DNA of 64,000 nt from Armatimonadetes bacterium Uphvl-Ar1 (GTDB lineage Bacteria; Armatimonadota; Fimbriimonadia; Fimbriimonadales; Fimbriimonadaceae), in the NCBI GenBank assembly GCA_002162075.1, contig CP021423.1, positions 806,001-870,000 of the forward strand. The letters are read 5' to 3'. Positions 52,071-60,544 of this stretch are shown in pieces. The first letter of the stretch is position 1. Each line of letters starts with the position of its first letter. Below the pieces are notes generated by a model. It saw only the letters and a list, made by a program, of their open reading frames with translations. It searched no databases and was not told the origin of the DNA. Both the position numbers and the translations under genes were made by a program.

Positions 52071-53774
52071 ATGTGGGGGTGGTCTGGTACGGTTTGTTCT
52101 GTGCCAGACCTTTCTCGTTCAGAGTTCTTGAAATTGACCGGATGTGGGATTGCCGGGATGATGTTGCCGGGTGCAGCAGGGGCAGCGGAGTTTCAACAAG
52201 GCGAAATTTCTGAGGCGGATATCAAAACGGCCCTTCGTTTGGCGAATCTGAACTTTGCTGACGATGAAGTCAAGGAGATGGTCGGTTCGGTGAAGGATTT
52301 CGGTCAATGGTGGCCCCCTTTGAGAGAATTGGCGAAGGACTCTGGGTTTATGGGGATGAACTATCGGGTGGCTGAGGCGGAGGCAAATGGAGGTTTTCCG
52401 GATGAGGAGTTGGCATTAGCTGAGAGGGTCGTTGAAATGCCGAAGTCGGATGAGGATTTGGCGTTTATGGATGTTGTAGATTTGGGGGTTTTAGTTCGGA
52501 CGAAGAAAGTGACTTCGCTTCGGTTGACGCAATTGTTTTTGGCGCGGCTGAAAAAGTACGGATCGAAGCTGCGGTGCGTCGTTAATTTGACCGAAGAGCG
52601 GGCCCTCGCACAATCCAAGCGGATGGATGATTTACTTGCTCAGGGATCGTATTTAGGGCCGCTTCATGGTATCCCGTTTGGGGTTAAGGATTTGTTTGAT
52701 GCTGAGGGGTATCCGACAACTTGGGGAATAGGGACTCGGAAGGATGCGGTTTCGGAAGAGGATTCTGATGTCGTGCGGATATTGGAAGGGGCGGGAGGAG
52801 TTTTGGTGACAAAGCTGAGTTTGGGGGCTCTGGCGATGGGGGATGTATGGTTTGCGGGGCGGACGGAGAGTCCCTGGGATGCAAAGATTGGGAGTAGTGG
52901 GAGCTCGGCGGGGTCGGGAAGTGCGGTTGCGGCGGGTTTGGTTCCTTATGCCATTGGGACGGAGACAAACGGATCGCTCGTTTCGCCCGCTCATAACTGC
53001 CGGGTGACGACATTGCGACCGACATTTGGATCGGTGAGCCGGGCGGGAGCGATGGCACTCTGTTGGAGTTTGGATAAGGTTGGTCCCCTTTGCCGGACGG
53101 TCGAAGATTGTGCGGTAGTGTTTTCGGTTCTCTGCGCGCCGACGGGTAATGATCCGAGTCAGGTCGTTCGGACATTTGGGTATTCGACATCTGAGGATTT
53201 GAGTGGCTTGACGGTGGGGTATTTGGTCAATCGGGAACAAGATTTGGAAGCGGAGATTTCGGACGGGAATCGTCCTTGGTTGAAGGTTGCGCGGGAGCTG
53301 GGGGCATCGGTTAAGCCTTGCACCTTGCCTGCATTCCCGGATGGGATGTATTCGATTTTGTTTGCGGAATGCGCGGCGGCTTTTGAGTCATTCACGAGAA
53401 GCGAAGCAATTCAGGAGTTGGAGGGTTATTCGAGTTGGCCGGAGAGCTTCCGGAGCGGGCGATTGATTCCGGCGGTTGAGTACATCCAGGCGGATCGATA
53501 CCGGTTGATCTTGGCTGATCTTTATCGGGAGGTTTTGAGTGAGTTTTCGTTTGTGATGGCGGATGACCGGCTGTATCCGCGGATTTATGGATTGAATGTG
53601 ACGGGGGTTCCGCAGATGTATATTCCGGCGGGGGTAAGTGAGAGGGGAGCGGCGAGGGGTTTTTCGATGATTTGCTCACCTTTTGCGGAGGGGGATATGA
53701 TGCGGGCAGGGTTTGCGATTCAGCGTAAAATGGGGTTCGAGCGGTTGCGCCCGGATATGTCGGTCTGGGGTTAA
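52071..53774 (+). CDS. Amidase signature family protein
   Basis: About 560 residues; start at ATG 52071 or at GTG 52101 (VPDLSRSEFLKLTGCG). The N-terminus SRSEFLKLTGCGIAGMMLPGAAGA resembles a Tat signal with one Arg replaced. The Ser-Ser-Lys triad of the amidase signature family is visible: Lys in HGIPFGVKDLF, cis-Ser in GSSGSSAGSGSAVAAG and nucleophile region ETNGSLVSPA. It hydrolyses an amide; GatA-like sequence does not mean it works in tRNA amidation, since GatB and GatC are absent and export is likely. A bidirectional terminator follows. Confidence 0.88.
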   Translation: MWGWSGTVCSVPDLSRSEFLKLTGCGIAGMMLPGAAGAAEFQQGEISEADIKTALRLANLNFADDEVKEMVGSVKDFGQWWPPLRELAKDSGFMGMNYRVAEAEANGGFPDEELALAERVVEMPKSDEDLAFMDVVDLGVLVRTKKVTSLRLTQLFLARLKKYGSKLRCVVNLTEERALAQSKRMDDLLAQGSYLGPLHGIPFGVKDLFDAEGYPTTWGIGTRKDAVSEEDSDVVRILEGAGGVLVTKLSLGALAMGDVWFAGRTESPWDAKIGSSGSSAGSGSAVAAGLVPYAIGTETNGSLVSPAHNCRVTTLRPTFGSVSRAGAMALCWSLDKVGPLCRTVEDCAVVFSVLCAPTGNDPSQVVRTFGYSTSEDLSGLTVGYLVNREQDLEAEISDGNRPWLKVARELGASVKPCTLPAFPDGMYSILFAECAAAFESFTRSEAIQELEGYSSWPESFRSGRLIPAVEYIQADRYRLILADLYREVLSEFSFVMADDRLYPRIYGLNVTGVPQMYIPAGVSERGAARGFSMICSPFAEGDMMRAGFAIQRKMGFERLRPDMSVWG

Positions 53775-53780
53775 AAAAAG

Positions 53781-53814
53781 ACCCTGCTAGGGGAATTGCT
53801 TCCGGCAGGGTTTT
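53781..53814. terminator. Bidirectional terminator between amidase and msrA
   Basis: A stem ACCCTGC (53781-53787) with GCAGGGT (53805-53811) is flanked by an A run upstream and TTTT downstream, so it can serve both convergent genes. Confidence 0.75.
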
Positions 53815-53841
53815 GACGGATTCTGAAACGGTTTTAGCGGA

Positions 53842-54477
53842 TCAGGGTTTGACGTGATCGGAGCGGTCGATGGCGCAGAAGCGGCCGGTTTTTTCGGAGT
53901 ATTGTTGATGGTAGGTTTCGGCCATGTAGAACGGTTGGTTGGGGATGATTTCTGTGACGATTGGGCGCCTGAAGAGCGGAGCGGCTTTCTTTTTGGATTC
54001 TTTAGCGATGCGCTCTTGTTCTTGAGTTGTGGGATAGATTCCGGAGCGATACATATCCCCGAAGTCCGGGCCTTGGCTGTTGAGGGTGCATGGGTTATGG
54101 ATGTCCCAGAATCGGTCGAGGAGTTGGGAATAGGTGATGATTGCGGGGTCGAATTCGACCATGACTCCTTCGGCGGCTCCAGTGTTTTCATAGGAGACTT
54201 GCTTATAGGTAGGGTTTTTGACTTTGCCACCAATGTATCCGGAGGCAGTGGCGAGGATTCCGGGGGTCATGCGGAAGTATTTTTCGGTTCCCCAGAAGCA
54301 CCCTCCGGCGAGGATGGCGCGCTCTCGTTTGGTGGATTTGGGTTTGTTCTTGGTGGGTTCCAGCTTGATTGTAGGGGAGATGCTGGTGTCTTTGGGCGTG
54401 GTTTGGGTGGCGGCGTAAGCGACGAGGGAGAGGGCGGCGATTCCGGCGAGGGTAGCGGCGATTGTTTTCATCTGCAT
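53842..54477 (-). CDS. msrA: Peptide-methionine (S)-S-oxide reductase
   Basis: 211 residues with an N-terminal signal peptide (MKTIAATLAGIAALSLVAYA; start 54477 or 54471), so a periplasmic form. MsrA reduces methionine S-sulfoxide in damaged proteins. Core motifs are LAGGCFWGTEKYF (catalytic Cys), TASGYIGGKVKNPTYKQVSYENTGAAEGVMVEFDP, FWDIHNPCTLNSQGPDFGDMYRSGIY and AETYHQQYSEKTG. A Lys-rich linker separates the signal from the enzyme. It is convergent with the amidase gene. Confidence 0.95.
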   Translation of the reverse strand: MQMKTIAATLAGIAALSLVAYAATQTTPKDTSISPTIKLEPTKNKPKSTKRERAILAGGCFWGTEKYFRMTPGILATASGYIGGKVKNPTYKQVSYENTGAAEGVMVEFDPAIITYSQLLDRFWDIHNPCTLNSQGPDFGDMYRSGIYPTTQEQERIAKESKKKAAPLFRRPIVTEIIPNQPFYMAETYHQQYSEKTGRFCAIDRSDHVKP

Positions 54478-54518
54478 CTATAGTAATGCGCTGGGATGGG
54501 GATTTGTTGCAGGATAAT

Positions 54519-55970
54519 TCAGAATCCGATCTCAGAGTCATCCTGATAAACTCCTTCAATCTCTGGATTGAGGAGGAAATCAGAAGGAAGAAATGGTTGT
54601 TCGCAAGAGAAGTCTAAGAGATTTCGCACTCTGGATATTGCTGTATATGCTTGACCGAAGTCCCAAAACCCTCCTTCGTTGTGAATATGGACTTTATGTA
54701 GGGTTAAACCTTGAGCTTTGTAAACCGTGATGGCATATCCAAGTAAAATCGGGAATTGAACGTACTCAGCGGCTACCATCGGCTCCCACTCATTAGTATT
54801 CGGGTTAAGAAAATAATCAAATGCCGTAAATGTATTTCGAGGCACTTCAACTTCCATACCTGTTCTGTCTAGTTTGACACGGATATATGCTCCCGAAACT
54901 AGCGATATTGTTCCACTATCACCGTTCTTGTAAGAATCAGAATTGGCGCAGATTATGACTCTGCAACCTACCTTTACTTTGATTACCCTTGGAACAGGGA
55001 GTTTTTGGCATAACTCAATGAACTTATCGATTTGGTCTGGGGTACTGAGTGATGGAAACGAATGCTCTTTAGTTTGAAGTCTGGCGTAATAAAGATGATT
55101 TATTGATTCCGCTTTTGCATTGTTCAACGTAACATGTACAGCTTTGTTCATGGCGGGGCCGATGCGCTCATTGAGTTGATCAAGGATTTCATTTGAACAA
55201 ACTCCCTTCCTAAGTGAATTCAAAAGCTCAGAGAAGTACTTATCACTAGCCTGGCGATGATTTCCTCGAAGTTCGATAATGCGCGGGTGAATCAAATCGA
55301 ATACGCTGGAATTGCAAATACTTTTTCCCTCCCAGTTATTGAAATAGGCCAATTGCTCGTTTGAACCCAGCACAGGGGGCAATTGCGACATGTCGCCCAC
55401 CAAGACGATCTTCTTACCGCCGAAAGGGGCTTCACTATTGAGCGTCATACGAAGCTTTTTGTCGACAGCATCAAAAACATCAGCGCGTACCATCGAAATT
55501 TCGTCGATAATTATCATATCGCAGTTCTTGATTTGCTCCGCTCTATCACCATATAGTCCTTGGATCAAATTTGGAAATTGGATAGTCGTGGGTAGATGAA
55601 ACATGCTATGTAGAGTTTTGCCATTAATTCGCAATGCGGCGATACCTGTTGGTGCACAGCACACTATTCCAGATCGATTAGAAAATTCTTTAACGAGTCT
55701 TGATTTTCCCGATCCTGCTCCACCAACTATGAGGAATATCTGATCAAATGACCAGAAAACAACTCGCAAAGCGTTTAGTTGATCTTTGTCTAGTGGCGCG
55801 CTATCTCCTTCGGTCTCGAAACGGCTTGTGGAATGTGGGTCATTGCTGATTGGAGTGCAATCAACAGAGGATATCTCCTTGTTTGTAGCGACAACAATAG
55901 GTTTTCCATTTAATCGATCAGACGCAGATTTCAAACAGCCTGCTAGCCAAATCCTAAATCGCGATTTCAT
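54519..55970 (-). CDS. PIF1-like/RecD-type ATP-dependent DNA helicase
   Basis: 483 residues. N-terminal residues 1-60 are of unknown kind. The superfamily 1B helicase motifs are clear: Walker A LIVGGAGSGKSRL, CCAPTGIAALRI, MIIIDEISMV (Walker B), LVGDMSQLPPVLG (motif III), RGNHRQ (motif IV), GYAITVYKAQGLTL (motif V) and YTAISRVRN (motif VI). PIF1-like helicases unwind DNA 5' to 3'. The gene is distinctly AT-richer than msrA and purB beside it, suggesting acquisition, yet no partner gene, integrase or repeat accompanies it. A defence or replication role is possible. Confidence 0.9.
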   Translation of the reverse strand: MKSRFRIWLAGCLKSASDRLNGKPIVVATNKEISSVDCTPISNDPHSTSRFETEGDSAPLDKDQLNALRVVFWSFDQIFLIVGGAGSGKSRLVKEFSNRSGIVCCAPTGIAALRINGKTLHSMFHLPTTIQFPNLIQGLYGDRAEQIKNCDMIIIDEISMVRADVFDAVDKKLRMTLNSEAPFGGKKIVLVGDMSQLPPVLGSNEQLAYFNNWEGKSICNSSVFDLIHPRIIELRGNHRQASDKYFSELLNSLRKGVCSNEILDQLNERIGPAMNKAVHVTLNNAKAESINHLYYARLQTKEHSFPSLSTPDQIDKFIELCQKLPVPRVIKVKVGCRVIICANSDSYKNGDSGTISLVSGAYIRVKLDRTGMEVEVPRNTFTAFDYFLNPNTNEWEPMVAAEYVQFPILLGYAITVYKAQGLTLHKVHIHNEGGFWDFGQAYTAISRVRNLLDFSCEQPFLPSDFLLNPEIEGVYQDDSEIGF

Positions 55971-56022
55971 ATGGTTCTGTCCAGACTCTCTCAGTATAGC
56001 TCTGCGAAGGTAAATTGGGGTT

Positions 56023-57300
56023 GTGATTGAGCGTTATACGACCCCGGCGATGACGGCGATTTGGAGTCGCCAGGCGAAGTACCAGCGGTGGATGGAGGTT
56101 GAGGTTGCGATTTGTGAGGCTCACCACGAGGCGGGGACGGTTTCGGCGGTGGAGATTGGGGAGATCCGGTCAAAGGTGGGGTTTGATATTGCCCGGTGTG
56201 ACGAGATAGAGTTAGAAACGCGGCATGATTTGGCGGCATTTGTGCGGAATTTGGAGGAGAACATTGGGGAGGCGGGGAAGTGGATCCACTTTGGGGTGAC
56301 GAGTTACGACGTGATTGACACGGCATTGGGGATGATGCTCCGGGATAGTTGTGATGTATTGCTGACTTCGGCTCGTGGTTTGCTCACGGAGATCAAGCGT
56401 TTGGGTGAGGAACATAAGGACACGCCGATGATTGGCCGGACTCATGCGATCCATGCGGAGCCGATTACGTTTGGATTTAAGTGTGCGAGTTGGGCGCGGG
56501 AGCTGGAGCGAAATATTGAGCGGTTGGAGGGGATGCGGGAGACGGTGGCTTTTGGAAAGATTAGTGGAGCGGTGGGAATTCACGCCCACGTTGATCCGGC
56601 GATGGAAGCGGGTATCTGCGCCCGGCTGGGATTGAAGCCAGAACCGATTTCGACCCAGATTATCAACCGGGATCGCCATGCGGACTTTCTGAATTTGTTG
56701 GCTTTGCTTGGTGCGGGGTTAGAACGGATCGCAACTGAACTTCGGAATCTTCAGCGGACGGAGATTTTGGAAGTGCAAGAGGCTTTCAAGGCGGGGCAAA
56801 CGGGGAGTTCGGCGATGCCCCATAAGCGGAATCCTTGGAACAGCGAGACGGTTGTTGGATTGAGCAGGATTTTGCGGGGGAACGCGGGAGCGATGCTTGA
56901 GAGTGTGGCGACTTGGCACGAGCGGGATTTGACGAATTCTTCGATGGAGCGAGTGGTTTTGCCGGATAGCTGCCAGCTTGCGGATTTCATGTTGAATCGA
57001 GTGCGGGCGATTTTGTCGGGTTTGGTTGTTTTGCCGGAGAACATGACGCGCAACATGCGACTGATGGGAGATTTGGTTTTCAGCGAACATTTGATGTCAA
57101 ACCTGATTCGGAAGGGTTTGATGCGGCAGGTAGCTTATAAGCTGGCCCAGAAGCACGCGGCGTTGGCGTGGGATGGGGTGGATTTTAAGACTTCAGTTTA
57201 TGAGGATGCGGAGGTTCGTGCGCACTTAAGTGAGGCGGAGTTGGACGAGGTTTTCAGCCTGGAGCATCACTTGCGAAATGCGGGGCATAACGTTCCGTAA
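56023..57300 (+). CDS. purB: Adenylosuccinate lyase
   Basis: PurB cleaves SAICAR and adenylosuccinate in purine synthesis, releasing fumarate. The 425-residue protein starts at GTG 56023 (MIERYTTPAMTAIWS). Motifs are HFGVTSYDVIDTA, GRTHAIHAEPITFGFK (catalytic His) and GSSAMPHKRNPWNSE, the fumarate lyase signature with the mobile loop Ser. The family-specific C-terminal domain follows. The start is divergent from the helicase gene. Palindrome C3 lies after the stop. Confidence 0.96.
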   Translation: MIERYTTPAMTAIWSRQAKYQRWMEVEVAICEAHHEAGTVSAVEIGEIRSKVGFDIARCDEIELETRHDLAAFVRNLEENIGEAGKWIHFGVTSYDVIDTALGMMLRDSCDVLLTSARGLLTEIKRLGEEHKDTPMIGRTHAIHAEPITFGFKCASWARELERNIERLEGMRETVAFGKISGAVGIHAHVDPAMEAGICARLGLKPEPISTQIINRDRHADFLNLLALLGAGLERIATELRNLQRTEILEVQEAFKAGQTGSSAMPHKRNPWNSETVVGLSRILRGNAGAMLESVATWHERDLTNSSMERVVLPDSCQLADFMLNRVRAILSGLVVLPENMTRNMRLMGDLVFSEHLMSNLIRKGLMRQVAYKLAQKHAALAWDGVDFKTSVYEDAEVRAHLSEAELDEVFSLEHHLRNAGHNVP

Positions 57301-57316
57301 GTGGCATAGTAATTGA

Positions 57317-57342
57317 GATTCCGGGTCAGGCCCGGAATGACG
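57317..57342. repeat. Palindromic repeat family C, copy 3
   Basis: GATTCCGGG-TCAG-GCCCGGAATGACG is a near copy of 6356-6382 and 6594-6621. It lies between the convergent purB and DUF3298 genes and could act as a 3' hairpin for either. Confidence 0.8.
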
Positions 57343-57347
57343 TTCTC

Positions 57348-58028
57348 TTAAAGGACTGCTTCTGGGATGATGGATTTGTTGATCAGGCCCCGGAGGTCTG
57401 ACCATTTGAGTTTGAGGAGGTAATCGCCTTCGGCGTATGCGCCGACGCTGTACTTGTCGAACGGAAAAGTCAGTCCGTTTTTGGTGATGATGAATTTTTC
57501 GTGGGTGGCGATGGGGAGGGATTCGACCCCTTCACCCGTGCGGTCGCGGCGGAGCTTGCTGAGCCGAGGGCGGACGAACCCTTCGAGAACATCAGATTCT
57601 TTGACGCCTTCGGCGAGGATGTCACCGAGCTTCAGGCGTTTGGGTTCGCCATTGATGAGACCAATGTTGAACGTGTAGGTCATTGAGTTAGGGTGGGCTC
57701 CGCCCGTGTATTCGTATCGGTCGTAAAGGATGCTAATGAGGTTGGTTCGGTAGAGGGAGAGAGTCGGTTTGATTGCGAGTGACCAGGGGGCGGTTGGCTT
57801 CTGATCAAGGCTTTGGAGTGAGTTGAGAAATTCTTGATCGACTTCGCCGATGGGCTCCCATGCGGCTTTATTGGCGAGGGTTGCTAGTGGGTGCGTTTCG
57901 GGAAAAATGTACCAAGCGAGATCGAGTTCGTAGTAGCCGTCACGCAGTTCGTTGCGGGAACGAATGTGGGGTTGGGTGATTGTGTTTTGGAGGACGGCGG
58001 TCAGAACAAGCGACGACAGCATCGGCAT
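57348..58028 (-). CDS. DUF3298/RsiV-like secreted protein, copy 2
   Basis: 226 residues, starting MPMLSSLVLTAVLQNTI (short signal peptide). It shares the DUF3298 pattern with the protein at 41656: LISILYDRYEYTGGAHPNSMTYTFNIG, LKLGDILAEG, YSVGAYAEGDYLLKLKWSDLRGL. This copy has the canonical YTGGAHPN, while the other has FTGGANPQ. No sigma factor or transmembrane part is nearby. Ligand unknown; RsiV itself binds lysozyme. Confidence 0.82.
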   Translation of the reverse strand: MPMLSSLVLTAVLQNTITQPHIRSRNELRDGYYELDLAWYIFPETHPLATLANKAAWEPIGEVDQEFLNSLQSLDQKPTAPWSLAIKPTLSLYRTNLISILYDRYEYTGGAHPNSMTYTFNIGLINGEPKRLKLGDILAEGVKESDVLEGFVRPRLSKLRRDRTGEGVESLPIATHEKFIITKNGLTFPFDKYSVGAYAEGDYLLKLKWSDLRGLINKSIIPEAVL

Positions 58029-58055
58029 GAGGTGAGTTTACTGGTTTTGGAGAGG

Positions 58056-58071
58056 GTTTGACGTGTCAAAC
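58056..58071. promoter_or_regulatory. Inverted repeat in the divergent promoter region before kbl
   Basis: GTTTGAC-GT-GTCAAAC is a perfect 7-bp inverted repeat with a 2-base centre. It lies in the 51-base gap between the divergent DUF3298 and kbl genes, 8 bases before the kbl ATG. It could be an operator or part of the ribosome-binding leader; the regulator is unknown. Confidence 0.35.
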
Positions 58072-58079
58072 TGAAGGAC

Positions 58080-59279
58080 ATGAACGAGACGTTGCAGGAG
58101 TGGTTGTCGGGCGAGATTCAGGGGTTGAAGGATGCCCATCTTTACAAGAAACCTCGGATTCTGCAAAGTGCGGCGGGGGGGCGAGTGATGATGGACGGAA
58201 AATCGGTCATCAATCTCAGTAGTAATAACTATTTGGGCTTGGCGAACCATCCGAAGGTACGGGAGGCGGCTTTGGCCGCGATTGAAAAGTGGGGAGTCGG
58301 GGCGGGGGCGGTGCGTTGGATTGGGGGGACGATGTCCGTTCACGAGGAGCTTGAGGAGCGACTCGCGAGCTTCAAGCATACGGAAGCGGTTTTGGTCTTT
58401 ACGGGTGGGTTTACGGCGAACAGCGGCTGTATTCCGGCGGTGGTGACCAAGGATGATGTGATTATCAGTGATGAATTGAACCATGCATCAATTATTGATG
58501 GGGTTCGGCTCAGCGCGGCGAGTTATCGGAAGAGCGAAGGGTGGGTTTATGAGCATAAGAATATGGATCAGCTTGAGGATTGTTTGAAGCGGGCCAGTCA
58601 TTTTAAAAAGAGGATGATTATTACGGACGGCGTTTTTTCGATGGACGGAGATATTGCGCCTCTGCCAGCGATTGTGGAGTTGGCGGAGAAATATGATGCA
58701 TTTGTGATGGTGGATGATGCGCACGCGAGCGGGGTTCTTGGCAAGAATGGGGCGGGTACGGCGAGCCACTTTGAACTTTATGGTCGGGTTGATATTCAAC
58801 TTGGGACACTTTCAAAAGCTTTGGGTGTGATTGGTGGCTACATTGCGGGGAGCGGTGCGTTGAAGGAGTGGTTGATTAACCGGGGCCGGCCGTATCTGTT
58901 TTCGACGGCACACCCGCCAATGGTTGCGGCGGCGTTGATTGCGGCATTGGATGTGATGGAGAATGATCCGGAACCGATGGAGCGGCTCTGGTCGAACTCG
59001 CGGAAGTGGAAGGCCATGCTTCACGAGGCGGGTTTTGACACGATGGGGAGCGAGACCCCGATTACCCCGATTTTGTTTGGTGAAGAGAAGGCGGCTCAGG
59101 AGGCGGAACGGCTTCTTTGGGATGAGGGGGTGTATGCTTTGGCGATCGTCTATCCGACAGTCGGGAAAGGGAGTGCGCGGATTCGAACGATGCCGAATGC
59201 GACGCATACGGAGGAGGACTTGGCGGATGCTTTGGCGGCGTTTGTCCGGGTGCGGGATCGGCTTGGCGCTGGGGTTTAG
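58080..59279 (+). CDS. kbl: Glycine C-acetyltransferase (2-amino-3-ketobutyrate CoA ligase)
   Basis: A PLP enzyme of the alpha-oxoamine synthase family, 399 residues. It converts 2-amino-3-oxobutyrate and CoA to glycine and acetyl-CoA in threonine breakdown. Motifs are INLSSNNYLGLANHPKV, GTMSVHEELEERLASF, FTGGFTANSG, FVMVDDAHASGVLG and LGTLSKALGVIGGYIAGS with the PLP Lys. The family also contains BioF and HemA-like enzymes; Kbl is favoured by the N-terminal region and SSNNYLGL context. No threonine dehydrogenase gene is adjacent. The 3' end overlaps the convergent peroxidase gene by four bases. Confidence 0.9.
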   Translation: MNETLQEWLSGEIQGLKDAHLYKKPRILQSAAGGRVMMDGKSVINLSSNNYLGLANHPKVREAALAAIEKWGVGAGAVRWIGGTMSVHEELEERLASFKHTEAVLVFTGGFTANSGCIPAVVTKDDVIISDELNHASIIDGVRLSAASYRKSEGWVYEHKNMDQLEDCLKRASHFKKRMIITDGVFSMDGDIAPLPAIVELAEKYDAFVMVDDAHASGVLGKNGAGTASHFELYGRVDIQLGTLSKALGVIGGYIAGSGALKEWLINRGRPYLFSTAHPPMVAAALIAALDVMENDPEPMERLWSNSRKWKAMLHEAGFDTMGSETPITPILFGEEKAAQEAERLLWDEGVYALAIVYPTVGKGSARIRTMPNATHTEEDLADALAAFVRVRDRLGAGV

Positions 59280-60418
59280 TTGTCTGGCCAGTTGAATGGG
59301 TCGGAGAATTTTGGTGCGTTGAGAAATTCGTGATCAGTGAGGGTTTTGAGAAACGCGATGAGGGCGTCTTGCTCCGTCGCGGATCGGCGGAAACGTTCGA
59401 CATCACCAGATGGGGAGTTTCCGACGCGGAGTCGTTTGTCAAGATCAGGGCCGTGTTGGATGTTGTCCATGTAGTGATCGGTGACTTCGACAAGATTGGC
59501 GAAGCGCCCGTCGTGCATGTAGGGGGCACTGACTTCGATGTTGCGGAGACTCGGGACTTTGAATAGACCACGACCCCCGTTGAGCCCGTTGTTTGTGGGG
59601 CCGTCTTCGAGGACGAATGCGGCGGTAGCGTGGCATTCGTTGCAGCCCATTGATTCGATATGATCAAGGTTTACTCGCTCAAGAAGTTGCTTGGGGGCTC
59701 CACCGAAGACGGCATAGCCGAGGAGTTCTTGCTCGGTAAAGACTTCTCCTGGTTTCGGCGAGGCGAGAGCTTTATCGAACTTCGCATTGGTTGAGATCAG
59801 TGAGCGTTCAAATTGGGAGATTGCGCGCGCAATTCTATCGGAGGTTATCTCTGGAGTTCCAAATGCTTTGCGGAATAGCTCGGGATAGAAATTGGTTTTG
59901 TTGAGTTTGGCGGCGAGGGCGGGGATGGAATCAGTGCCGAGTTCGACGGGATCGAGGATGGGCCGGACGGCTTGACGTTCGAGTGAGCGGTCACGTTCAG
60001 TCCAGAAGACATGGCCCGATTCGTAGTATTTGACATTCGTGAGCGACATGGCGTGGAGGCCGGTTCGGAGACCTTCAAATCCGATGGAACGGCGCTCTGG
60101 ATCGGCGAAATTATGTTTTTGGATGTGGCAACTTGCGCATGATTTTGTGTTGTTTGCGCTGAGGCGTCGGTCGTAAAAGAGGACGCGCCCAAGAGTTGCT
60201 CCGGCATCGGTGATGGGGTTGTTTTGGGGAGTGTTGTCGTGTCGTTTGAGGTCGGCGGTGAGATAGTGGGCGGGGAGGTTGGGGTTTGCGTAGTTGTATG
60301 TGCGCGGAGTTGACGGAGCGGGGAGGCCATCTCTATCCATCGAATACATCGTTGGTTCAATGAAGGCAACGGCGGTGAGAAAAGTGGCGGAGAGGGCGAT
60401 TCCGGCGGGGGCCCGCAT
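59276..60418 (-). CDS. Dihaem cytochrome c peroxidase (CcpA/MauG family)
   Basis: 380 residues from ATG 60418 (MRAPAGIALSATFLTAVAFIEP, export signal). Two c-type haem sites CxxCH are seen: SCASCHIQKHNF near residue 100 and MGCNECHATAAF near 260. GRVLFYDRRLSANNT, PNLRNIEVSAPYMHDGRF-type segment (VPSLRNIEVSAPYMHDGRF) and FLKTLTDHEF are family features. It would reduce hydrogen peroxide in the periplasm with electrons from a cytochrome. Haem attachment needs a cytochrome c maturation system not present here. Confidence 0.93.
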   Translation of the reverse strand: MRAPAGIALSATFLTAVAFIEPTMYSMDRDGLPAPSTPRTYNYANPNLPAHYLTADLKRHDNTPQNNPITDAGATLGRVLFYDRRLSANNTKSCASCHIQKHNFADPERRSIGFEGLRTGLHAMSLTNVKYYESGHVFWTERDRSLERQAVRPILDPVELGTDSIPALAAKLNKTNFYPELFRKAFGTPEITSDRIARAISQFERSLISTNAKFDKALASPKPGEVFTEQELLGYAVFGGAPKQLLERVNLDHIESMGCNECHATAAFVLEDGPTNNGLNGGRGLFKVPSLRNIEVSAPYMHDGRFANLVEVTDHYMDNIQHGPDLDKRLRVGNSPSGDVERFRRSATEQDALIAFLKTLTDHEFLNAPKFSDPFNWPDN

Positions 60419-60544
60419 TCTCTGAGTATAGCTGGAAACTGATAGCACTCTATTTAGGAGTGAATATGTGACTGCATTTACTTAAGCCAAATAAAATATC
60501 GCTTTGATTGTGATAATCGGGAGTTAATAGGGGAAACTGAGACA

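Noticed and set aside
52071-53774. GatA subunit of the glutamyl-tRNA amidotransferase
   Set aside because: A Tat-like or other export signal at the N-terminus and the absence of gatB and gatC favour a secreted amidase instead.
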